In this document: positions 7,699 through 14,908 of the stretch, one piece after another | Position numbering within the stretch: position 1 is the first letter of the stretch | Layout of the letters: every line of letters begins with the position of its first letter | Origin: a bacterium | Lineage (GTDB): Bacteria > Spirochaetota > UBA4802 > UBA5550 | Assembly: GCA_024224995.1 (NCBI GenBank) | Contig: JAAENB010000919.1 | Span: forward strand, 1-22,666 | Length of the DNA stretch: 22,666 bases | Direction of reading: 5' to 3' | Translations under genes and position numbers: made by a program | The notes under the pieces: model-generated | The model's database searches: none | Told to the model about the DNA's origin: nothing | Seen by the model: the letters and a program-made list of their open reading frames with translations, nothing else

Positions 7699-8724
7699 TC
7701 ATACCTTTTTCCATGTGTAACTTTCTTTTACGTAGCATTTTTTACATATCGCTACTGTATTGAGTTCTTTTTTATTTTGAATCTCACGTAAATACTGAGA
7801 TTTTTCACCTGTCCATAAATCGAGCAAGCCTTCTTCTTTTGCGTCTCCGAGAATATATTCCTGGTCCCAATCTCCGCAGCAGGGGGAGACCCTTCCGTCT
7901 TTGGCGACTATCATTCTCTGGAAAGGCTGTGGGCATCTTGCTCTTCCTGTTGTTACCTGGTCACCCACGGCGAGCTGGCCGCCCTGACCACGGTCCATTA
8001 TATCACTTATTCGTACGTCATTAACAAGGGGTTTCCAATAGGCGATAAAATCATCCACTTCGTGGGCGTTTTCTTTACTTCGCACCATCTGGATCCGCAC
8101 AAAGGGTTTCGCGGCGTTATTCGTTTTTTTCCAGTCACGGAGTTGATGAATATTTTTAAGAAGCGCGTCATAATCCCCGCCAATCCGGATGGACTCATAA
8201 GTTTCTTTTGAGAAACCATCTACGGAAAAAATTATCCTGTCAAGACCGTTCTCCGCGCATTGGATCAATATATTATGATATTGTTTTGGAGGCAGACCGT
8301 TTGTGTTAAACTGTACTTCAAGGATTCCTTTCTCTTTCGCGAATTTCACTGCTTCCGGTAAATATTTATTTAACGCAGCCTCTCCTCTCCAGTTAAACTT
8401 AATTGAACAAACGCCAATTTCAGCGCATTGAGCGATAATATCGCGAGTCAGTTTTTCATCCATGAATCCTACGTTTTTTGAGGTTCCAAATCCATGAACG
8501 CACATTTTGCACTGCAAGTTACAGGCATCGGAGAGTTCTATATCTACATGAAGCGGATGCTCAGGTAGATAATTCTCTGTAGCGGCTTTATTCCATTTAT
8601 GCCGATATTCCTTAAATCGTTCACTTTCCCAACCCCAGAGATCAACTTCTTCCTCTGCCGATTTCTTTCGATTCTCAGCATTAATTTCATTGTAGTTTGA
8701 AAAACCGGTATAAATTTTTGTCAT
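7699..8724 (-). CDS. Radical SAM enzyme with SPASM-type C-terminal domain
   Basis: The 341-residue protein has the radical SAM cluster motif in SDACNLQCKMCVHG (C68, C72, C75), a GE motif at 114-115 (WRGEAAL) and strand motifs QFNTNGL and IFSVDG (138-144, 165-170). After residue 260 come cysteines 264, 282, 283, 327 and 330 in the pattern CPQPF...PCCGDW...CKKC, typical of SPASM domains that hold auxiliary Fe-S clusters. SPASM proteins modify peptides or sugars by hydrogen abstraction; AprD4-type enzymes and the dehydrogenase BtrN are sugar-directed examples of radical SAM chemistry. No precursor peptide is visible, and the gene is 3 bases ahead of the second DAHP-synthase-like gene. A sugar, or the aldose precursor of a ulosonate, is therefore the likelier substrate (inference). 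ATG 8724 is preceded by GAGAG 5 bases upstream. Confidence 0.88.
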   Translation of the reverse strand: MTKIYTGFSNYNEINAENRKKSAEEEVDLWGWESERFKEYRHKWNKAATENYLPEHPLHVDIELSDACNLQCKMCVHGFGTSKNVGFMDEKLTRDIIAQCAEIGVCSIKFNWRGEAALNKYLPEAVKFAKEKGILEVQFNTNGLPPKQYHNILIQCAENGLDRIIFSVDGFSKETYESIRIGGDYDALLKNIHQLRDWKKTNNAAKPFVRIQMVRSKENAHEVDDFIAYWKPLVNDVRISDIMDRGQGGQLAVGDQVTTGRARCPQPFQRMIVAKDGRVSPCCGDWDQEYILGDAKEEGLLDLWTGEKSQYLREIQNKKELNTVAICKKCYVKESYTWKKV

Positions 8725-8742
8725 AAGACTCTCTTAATAATA

Positions 8743-11040
8743 TTACTTTTTCCTGGCAACTATTGAAATACTTAAAGGATCATCTGCCCATACAGGTTTT
8801 CCATCGGGAGTTAAAAATTTCTTATTTAATCGCGAAAAATCTCCCGGTGTTTTTTTGCATTCTTTTATTGTAAAACCCTTATTTTTCAGAATTTCCCTTA
8901 GAAATTTTTCCGAATAACAATATATATGATCACCATGCAGGACTCTTTGATAATCTTCCTCGCTCTTCAGGGTATCCACACATGGAACCTGTATCAATAA
9001 AAAAGAACCTTTTTTTAAGTGTTTATGCAGTGCGCTAAAATATTCATCGATATCCACCACATGCTCCGCCACATGATGTGTTATTATACCGTCAAAATGT
9101 TCTTCCGGAAATGTTTCGGGATTATAATTACCGCATAGTACATTGTCTAACTTTAAATGTGTCTTTGCGTAATTGATCATTGGCAGCGAGGGATCTATTC
9201 CATAAGAATCCATTCCCCGCTCCTTTAAATAATGGCATAAAATCCCATCCGCACACCCCGAATCAAGAATTCGTGCTCCCGGCTTCAATTTAGTAACATT
9301 CAAAAAATAATTTCCAATTGATTTTTGATGATCAACATAATCTTGCATTTCATCCTGCTCGGTTCTTCCAAAAACAACACTACCGCTTTGCTTATCATAT
9401 TCCTGGTACTGCAATCGATATAATTCTTTATAATAAAATTGGACGTGGTCTTTATTGTGCGGATAATTTTGATATACAAGATCACATTTTTCACATCTGT
9501 GATATTCTACAAAAGAAGATCCTGAAATCGAATCAAATATTTTTTTTCTTATTCGTTCAGTCCAACTTTTTCGCGTTAAAAAAGGCAGTTTTGCCAGATA
9601 TATTTTTTTCAATTGTCCTTCATTATCATCAAAAAGACCATAATGGTCTACAATGCTCCAGGTACTCACATAATTCGACTGAGACTCTCCACAGTATGGG
9701 CAGGCAATCTTAATTTTATTCCGGTTAATTTTACTCACTGCTGCCCGGTTCCATTTTTTTATCCGGGGTGATACAACCACGATTCGCAGATATATTTTTT
9801 TTATGGTATTATAAATCCATTTGGGCAAGGTAACAATTTTAAGAATTATTTTTTTTATTATTACTATTATTATTTGTAATCCGGACCTGATGAGTTTGCG
9901 AGGACTCAAGTTAAATAATTTAACATAATCAATTAAACTTTTATCGAGACCAAATCCCTTAATCCCTGAAAAAAGCTGTCCTATCTTTGTATTTTTTCCT
10001 TCACTCTCTTTTTTTACGCAGCGCTCCAGGAAAAGTCTTTCTCTCTGCGTTACCAGGTTTTCATAAACTTCATCATCATTAATCTTTGCAAGGTATTCCA
10101 TTGAGACAGGTTCTTTATTAAAGGTTGGAGCGAGAAGTATTTCATCAAAGGGTATATCCGCGAACTCGCATATTTCTCTCATTTTTTTTCCGTGATTATC
10201 GATGAGTTCTTCAAAATTAATAATCATAATTTTATCAGGATATTCTTTGGATAACTGTTCAATAATCTGTTTTGTCGAAATTAGTCTTTGTAAATATCCG
10301 TCTTTAATCAATTTAAATAAATTCAAACGAAGGTTTTTGAGATTATATTCAGATTCATGGCCACTCTGTCCATCCATTTCCCGAAAGGCCATGGTTGCCA
10401 ATAGGCCAGCTATTGATCGTATCAAATATATAATCTTGATATTCATGTTTTCTTTTAAAACAAAGTCAACAGATTCCCAATCTGTAGGACCAAAATTAAC
10501 ATAATACTTTATGTCATTTTGCTTTATATAAGAATCCTTCCATGCGGAATGATAAGACGAAAAATATGAATCTATTATATCTTCAGGCAGCAACGGCGAA
10601 GCTGTATCATCAAATACTGACGTACTAAACTTTCGATCCATAAAATTAAAATCAAAATTAAATGGATAAAGAAAATATGTTTGTGCTGAAATATCACTAT
10701 GATATTTTTTAATTAAACTATACGTCTCATATCTATAATATATAGAATATCTCACCAATAATTTTCTCAACAGTTCCAAATATAACTTTATGGTTTTATT
10801 TTGTTGATTGAGAACAAGAGGCCGGGTGATCCTCACAATTTTCAACCCTCTTGAGCAGACATCATAAGCCAATAAATCGTTTACAGCAGAAGGATTGTAA
10901 AAAACAGTTAAGAGTTTATCCTGAGTTTGTGAAAAAAAACAATTAGGATGACCGTCTATCAATCTTCCAAGAGTCGATTTACCGCTTCCCGGCAAGCCGG
11001 ATATCATGATCTTATTTAGTTTATTCTCTTTCTTTTTCAT
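8743..11040 (-). CDS. Fusion of a P-loop sulfotransferase-like domain with a zinc-ribbon SAM methyltransferase
   Basis: At 765 residues this is the largest gene here. Residues 10-345 form a P-loop domain: IMISGLPGSGKSTLGRLIDG (11-30), then IIYLIRSIAGLL (203-214) and IMIINFEELI (271-280), with a conserved-looking tail ending in APTFNKEPVS. This order resembles bacterial PAPS-dependent sulfotransferases, though GSGKST is closer to a kinase Walker A than the usual sulfotransferase loop. Residues 385-440 are a basic, hydrophobic linker that may lie on the membrane. From 447 a zinc ribbon (C447, C450, C516, C519) leads into a class I methyltransferase with ILDSGCADG (591-599), YGIDPS (613-618) and HHVAEHV (655-661). 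It probably both sulfates (or phosphorylates) and methylates the glycan. The reading frame is unbroken; composition is very A+T-rich. Donor of the first domain uncertain. Confidence 0.75.
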   Translation of the reverse strand: MKKKENKLNKIMISGLPGSGKSTLGRLIDGHPNCFFSQTQDKLLTVFYNPSAVNDLLAYDVCSRGLKIVRITRPLVLNQQNKTIKLYLELLRKLLVRYSIYYRYETYSLIKKYHSDISAQTYFLYPFNFDFNFMDRKFSTSVFDDTASPLLPEDIIDSYFSSYHSAWKDSYIKQNDIKYYVNFGPTDWESVDFVLKENMNIKIIYLIRSIAGLLATMAFREMDGQSGHESEYNLKNLRLNLFKLIKDGYLQRLISTKQIIEQLSKEYPDKIMIINFEELIDNHGKKMREICEFADIPFDEILLAPTFNKEPVSMEYLAKINDDEVYENLVTQRERLFLERCVKKESEGKNTKIGQLFSGIKGFGLDKSLIDYVKLFNLSPRKLIRSGLQIIIVIIKKIILKIVTLPKWIYNTIKKIYLRIVVVSPRIKKWNRAAVSKINRNKIKIACPYCGESQSNYVSTWSIVDHYGLFDDNEGQLKKIYLAKLPFLTRKSWTERIRKKIFDSISGSSFVEYHRCEKCDLVYQNYPHNKDHVQFYYKELYRLQYQEYDKQSGSVVFGRTEQDEMQDYVDHQKSIGNYFLNVTKLKPGARILDSGCADGILCHYLKERGMDSYGIDPSLPMINYAKTHLKLDNVLCGNYNPETFPEEHFDGIITHHVAEHVVDIDEYFSALHKHLKKGSFLLIQVPCVDTLKSEEDYQRVLHGDHIYCYSEKFLREILKNKGFTIKECKKTPGDFSRLNKKFLTPDGKPVWADDPLSISIVARKK

Positions 11041-11064
11041 ATTATTAATTAATAAACCGAAATT

Positions 11065-11718
11065 TTAAAAACCATCAACAACATTAAGTATCTCTGCAAT
11101 GCTTTTACCATCAGAGATCATTTTTTTTATTTCAAATTCTTCTTTTGCGGCTTCATTTATTTTTGGAATTAATTCTTGTATAATTTCTTTTGGAATAAAA
11201 ACAACTCCATCATTATCGGCAAATACCAAATCTCCGCTTTTAACTTTTATGTTATTAACCTCTACTTCCACATCAACTTCAGCGACTCGCCCTCTTCCTT
11301 TAATATCAACAGGAGAATATCCTCTCGCAAAAATCGGTAAATCAATAGTATGAGTGTAAAATGTATCTCTGGTCAGTCCATCAATAATAACACCGGACAA
11401 ACCTATTTCACGGGATAATCGAGACATCAATTCTCCGAAATAAGCAAAATCAGAACTTCCTTTAACCAGGAATATCTCATTTCCATTTAAGCTGCCGAGA
11501 AAGTTTAGCCCTTTATCGATTCTTTCATCTTTTGTTTCAATCGTTTCAATAGTCAATGTTCGAATAAATCCAAAAAGATTAAGTCCCGGCTTGTTTAATT
11601 TCCAATTTATTGAGACTTGGTTTTTATACCCCAGTTTATCTAATTCATCAGAAAAAATACCGGTACAATATTCACTTTTATATTCATCTAATAAATACAT
11701 ATCACTATTTATAGCCAA
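11065..11718 (-). CDS. RraA-like / HMG aldolase-fold protein
   Basis: This 217-residue protein belongs to the RraA-like family, which includes metal-dependent 4-hydroxy-4-methyl-2-oxoglutarate aldolases (pyruvate aldolases) and the RNase E inhibitor RraA. Diagnostic sequence is FGELMSRLSREIGLSG (94-109), VIIDGLTRDT (110-119, with R117 and D118) and GDLVFADNDGVVFIP (162-176). The acidic residue that as I recall follows the Arg-Asp pair in true aldolases is a tyrosine here (Y121), so aldolase activity is uncertain. In this operon an aldol reaction on a 2-keto-3-deoxy acid would make sense (inference). The start is TTG at 11718, supported by GGAG 8 bases upstream; the next ATG, six codons in, has no ribosome site. 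It begins 14 bases after the cytidylyltransferase-phosphatase gene. Confidence 0.8.
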   Translation of the reverse strand: MAINSDMYLLDEYKSEYCTGIFSDELDKLGYKNQVSINWKLNKPGLNLFGFIRTLTIETIETKDERIDKGLNFLGSLNGNEIFLVKGSSDFAYFGELMSRLSREIGLSGVIIDGLTRDTFYTHTIDLPIFARGYSPVDIKGRGRVAEVDVEVEVNNIKVKSGDLVFADNDGVVFIPKEIIQELIPKINEAAKEEFEIKKMISDGKSIAEILNVVDGF

Positions 11719-11732
11719 AATAAATTCTCCAT

Positions 11733-12887
11733 TTAATTATACTCTTTTAAAATAAAATTATCAACAAATTCTCTAACACAACCGTTCCCACCTTTTTTAT
11801 TCAAAACGATTTTGGAAGCATTCTTTATAGGATCAACCGCATCTTTTGGACATGCGGTCAATGCACATTTTTTTATTAATTCAAAATCATTAACATCATC
11901 TCCAATGTAAGCAATGTGTTCAAATTCAATACCTAACTCATCCATCCATTTTTTTAATGTTACACTTTTTTCCTCTGCACCGGCATGCACAAGAGTAACT
12001 CCCAGGGTTTCGGCTCTATTATTTATTAAATTTTTATTTACCCCGGAACTCAAAAAAGCAACGTTTATTCCTTTCCGTTGAAGTTTCTTTATCCCCAAAC
12101 CATCTTTTGTATTGAATTTTTTAAACTGGTCACCTGATTCAGTGTAATACATCCCACCGTCAGTCATAACACCATCAACATCAACAACAAGAAGCTTAAT
12201 ATCACAATCATTTTGATATTTGATCCCGCTCGTATATTCGGAATTTCGATCCAGCCCTTTCGCGATGGACCTGGCAAATTCCAGTTCTATTGGATAATCG
12301 ATATCAACAGCTTCAAAACAATCAATTTCTATCATCGCATATTTTTTTGCCACGCGCAGTCTGGTTTCAAATAATGCTTCTTTCTTTGTTACGTAAAACC
12401 CCATCCCTTCAATAATTGTCGTTGGCAGCGTAAAACTATTAGGAATATTTTTTAGATCATATTTGGGACCATCATCTCCCCAACGATAGCACTGTTCTTT
12501 AGACACAGCAAAAGCAGAATCATACCCTTCTTTTATTTTATCCAGAGCTTTTTCTATAGTCTCTTTTTTCAAAAAGATCATTGGAGGGAGATGCTGAATA
12601 TAAACATCAGCATCAACATTACCGGCTTCCCATAACATCAATTCATTACCGTCAGTCGCGTTGGTTGCCAGATCAGCCGATCTTTTTATATAATTATAGC
12701 CATTTGATACAGCCAGTTCTATAATTTCATCAGAATCACTATCAATATATATATCTTTTTTGTTTAGAACACGACTAAGATTATTTGCCGCCCATAAGAA
12801 TAAGGGAACCCCTAAGACCTTTTGCATATTCTTACTTTCTACACGGGAACTTGTTCCTTTTGCCGGAATACAACCTACAACTTTCAT
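11733..12887 (-). CDS. Bifunctional CMP-ulosonate cytidylyltransferase / KdsC-like HAD phosphatase
   Basis: Two domains are fused in 384 residues. Residues 1-215 are a CMP-sialate/CMP-Kdo synthetase-like domain with a variant CTP loop CIPAKGTSSRVESKN (6-20), IYIDSDSDEI (46-55) and an acidic metal site near EIDCFEAVDIDYP (187-199). Residues 230-384 are a HAD phosphatase of the KdsC (Kdo-8-phosphate phosphatase) type: DVDGVMTDG (236-244), LSSG (279-282), K307, GDDVND (329-334) and the terminal GGNGCVREFVD (366-376). The pair would remove the phosphate from a ulosonate phosphate and couple the free acid to CMP. Similar cytidylyltransferase-HAD fusions are known in CMP-KDN/sialate pathways. Its ATG overlaps the stop of the DAHP synthase-like gene (ATGA), so condensation, dephosphorylation and activation are encoded in series. 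Confidence 0.88.
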   Translation of the reverse strand: MKVVGCIPAKGTSSRVESKNMQKVLGVPLFLWAANNLSRVLNKKDIYIDSDSDEIIELAVSNGYNYIKRSADLATNATDGNELMLWEAGNVDADVYIQHLPPMIFLKKETIEKALDKIKEGYDSAFAVSKEQCYRWGDDGPKYDLKNIPNSFTLPTTIIEGMGFYVTKKEALFETRLRVAKKYAMIEIDCFEAVDIDYPIELEFARSIAKGLDRNSEYTSGIKYQNDCDIKLLVVDVDGVMTDGGMYYTESGDQFKKFNTKDGLGIKKLQRKGINVAFLSSGVNKNLINNRAETLGVTLVHAGAEEKSVTLKKWMDELGIEFEHIAYIGDDVNDFELIKKCALTACPKDAVDPIKNASKIVLNKKGGNGCVREFVDNFILKEYN

Positions 12888-13882
12888 ACAACATTTCTCC
12901 CAACAGCTTGAGCCACCGGTTTTAAACTGTCAAACATATCCACAAACTCTTTGTGGTTCAATTGTTGTGATGCATCCGATTTTGCTTCCTGTGGATTTGG
13001 ATGAGTTTCAATCATTAATCCATCAATTCCCATAGCAACACAAGCCTTGGCTAAATCAGCAACTCCATATGCGTGCCCCATCGCGTGAGATGGATCAAGA
13101 ATAATTGGTAAATTCGTATATTTTTTTAGAAATGATACTCCACAAAGGTCCAGGGTAAATCTCGTTTTCGTTTCAAAAGTCCTGATCCCTCTTTCACACA
13201 AAATGACATTTTCATTGCCACCGCTAAGAACAAACTCAGCCATTTGAACAAATTCCTGAAGAGTTGATCCAAATCCTCTTTTTATTAAAACCGGTTTTTT
13301 TATTTCAGAACATCTTCTCATTATTCCATGATCATACATTGCTTTTGCGCCGATCTGTACAATATCAGAATATTCTATAACCTCATCCACATGGGTGGAA
13401 TCTCTTACCTCGGTTATAATAAGCAAACCATACTGCTCCCTTATCTCAGCAAGTAATTTCAACCCTTCCAGACCCAGGCCCTGGAATGAATATGGAGACG
13501 TTCTTGGCTTATATGAACCTGCCCTCAAAACACAAATTTGTTGATCTTTTAAAAACTCAGCAGTTTCTACAATTTGCTCACGGGATTCAATTGAACAGGG
13601 ACCGGCAATCATTATGGTATTATTTGTATTACCACCAATTATCATATCACCAATCTTCACTTCGCGTTTACTTTTTAAGTACTTGCTGCTGGCTAGTTGA
13701 ATATCATCATCAAAAACAAAAAATTCTTTCACATATTCTTTGTATTTACTATTTACTTCTTTTTCTTTTGATGATGATATTAATACGAAATTCTCATCAG
13801 TAACAAAATATGGAGCTTCCAGATCCTTTGAGATTTCTTCCACTATGCTTAAATCAGTTTTAGCATCAACATGAATAATCAT
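12884..13882 (-). CDS. Type I-beta DAHP synthase-like enzyme with N-terminal ferredoxin-like regulatory domain
   Basis: This 332-residue enzyme has a short N-terminal region (1-75) like the ferredoxin-like regulatory domain of Thermotoga-type DAHP synthases, then a complete barrel. AGPCSIES (93-100, metal Cys96), LRAGSYKPRTSPYSFQGLG (119-137) and KRGF (201-204) are followed by CERGIRTFE (229-237), DPSHAMG (263-269, metal His266), IETHPNP (291-297, metal Glu292) and Asp303. KPRTSP is the signature that holds the phosphate of erythrose 4-phosphate, so the product may be DAHP. The normally strict IGARNxQN segment is IGAKAMYDH (177-185), a change at the substrate face. No other aromatic-pathway gene is nearby, and the gene overlaps both neighbours by 4 bases (ATGA). 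I therefore place it in ulosonate synthesis; a stray shikimate isozyme is the alternative. Confidence 0.85.
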   Translation of the reverse strand: MIIHVDAKTDLSIVEEISKDLEAPYFVTDENFVLISSSKEKEVNSKYKEYVKEFFVFDDDIQLASSKYLKSKREVKIGDMIIGGNTNNTIMIAGPCSIESREQIVETAEFLKDQQICVLRAGSYKPRTSPYSFQGLGLEGLKLLAEIREQYGLLIITEVRDSTHVDEVIEYSDIVQIGAKAMYDHGIMRRCSEIKKPVLIKRGFGSTLQEFVQMAEFVLSGGNENVILCERGIRTFETKTRFTLDLCGVSFLKKYTNLPIILDPSHAMGHAYGVADLAKACVAMGIDGLMIETHPNPQEAKSDASQQLNHKEFVDMFDSLKPVAQAVGRNVV

Positions 13883-14883
13883 AATTCCCCCTTAATTAAG
13901 TTATTAAACGACATAACACCTTCCAATTCATTGTCTCTATTAACCACCGGCAAAAAGAGAATAGGGATATTTCTACTTTTTATTAGATGAGTCATCTCAT
14001 CTATTGTATTATCAGCACATATTACAATTGGCTTTGTATTAATTATCTCTTCAACTTTTATTTGATTTAAATCATTAATATTTTCAATCAAAGCTCTCCG
14101 TATATCCCCATCAGTTATAATTCCAAATAATTTATTATTGCCATTCACAATAAAGGCAAATCCCATTTTATACTCTTCAATCTTTAAAAGAAGGTCTTTC
14201 AACAACATATTATTTGCGTGAATAATTGGAATTTGATTGATGCCTATCATAAAATCTTTCACATGATAGTGATAACTATCCAGATCGGTTTTTAAGTTTA
14301 ACATCGATAATCCCAGAGAAGAGGATCTTAACAAATAAGATCCGGAAACGGCACAGTCAACTCCAATATTCCTTAAAATAAAAGATACCTCTTTATTAAC
14401 ACCGCCATCGACATGGACCAGTTTATTCGGATATCTTTTTTTATATTCTCTAATTTTGTCAAAATTTTCTTTATCAAACAGACCGCCGCTTTTTCCCGGT
14501 GAAGTAGCCATAAACAAAATAAAAGAAAAATTTTCTTTAAATTTTTCAAAAACGTCTATGGGAGTATTCGTTTGAATAGCAATTCCGAGTTTTGATTTGA
14601 TTTCATCTGGTATATTCAACGGTCCGGTAAAATCCTCGTATTGAAACGTTACATATTCAATTTTATTCGATACAATTTCTGCAAAATACTTTTCCGGTTC
14701 GTTAGTTATTATATGCAAATCAATTGGCGTTTTGCTGATCTTTCTTATATTTTTAATATCATCAAAAACTGATAAATCATCAGTACAATCAATATGAAAA
14801 TAATCGACTCTAAATAAATCCAGTTCCTTAACACTTTCTAAAATATTTTCTTTATGAGAATAAATGGATGCTGATATTTTCAT
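13879..14883 (-). CDS. Ribulose-phosphate 3-epimerase-like barrel fused to a CBS-domain pair
   Basis: Residues 1-195 are a ribulose-5-phosphate 3-epimerase-like TIM barrel. SASIYS (4-9), H30 and D32 in FHIDCTDD, H57 in DLHII, SPGKSGGLF (128-136), VDGGVN (158-163, D159) and VSGSYL (179-184) correspond to the metal ligands, catalytic aspartates and phosphate loops of the family. The substrate loops differ from housekeeping Rpe, so the sugar phosphate may differ too. Residues 207-334 are two CBS motifs containing GIITDGDIRRAL (254-265). This is almost the same as the CBS segment of KdsD/KpsF arabinose-5-phosphate isomerases, where it follows a SIS domain. The protein thus looks like a KdsD analogue with a different catalytic half. 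ATG 14883 has AAGGG five bases upstream. The stop overlaps the DAHP synthase-like start (ATGA). Confidence 0.85.
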   Translation of the reverse strand: MKISASIYSHKENILESVKELDLFRVDYFHIDCTDDLSVFDDIKNIRKISKTPIDLHIITNEPEKYFAEIVSNKIEYVTFQYEDFTGPLNIPDEIKSKLGIAIQTNTPIDVFEKFKENFSFILFMATSPGKSGGLFDKENFDKIREYKKRYPNKLVHVDGGVNKEVSFILRNIGVDCAVSGSYLLRSSSLGLSMLNLKTDLDSYHYHVKDFMIGINQIPIIHANNMLLKDLLLKIEEYKMGFAFIVNGNNKLFGIITDGDIRRALIENINDLNQIKVEEIINTKPIVICADNTIDEMTHLIKSRNIPILFLPVVNRDNELEGVMSFNNLIKGEL

Positions 14884-14908
14884 GGGATCCCTTCAATTTT
14901 TCATCTTT

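Noticed and set aside
7699..8724. Radical SAM protein as a RiPP maturase
   Set aside because: No small precursor-like reading frame with a ribosome site is found next to it; both neighbours are carbohydrate enzymes.
12884..13882. Assignment of the condensing enzymes as sialic acid synthase (NeuB)
   Set aside because: Neither paralogue has the NeuB barrel motifs or the C-terminal antifreeze-like domain; both have the AGPC, CERG and D-x-SH motifs of the DAHP synthase group.
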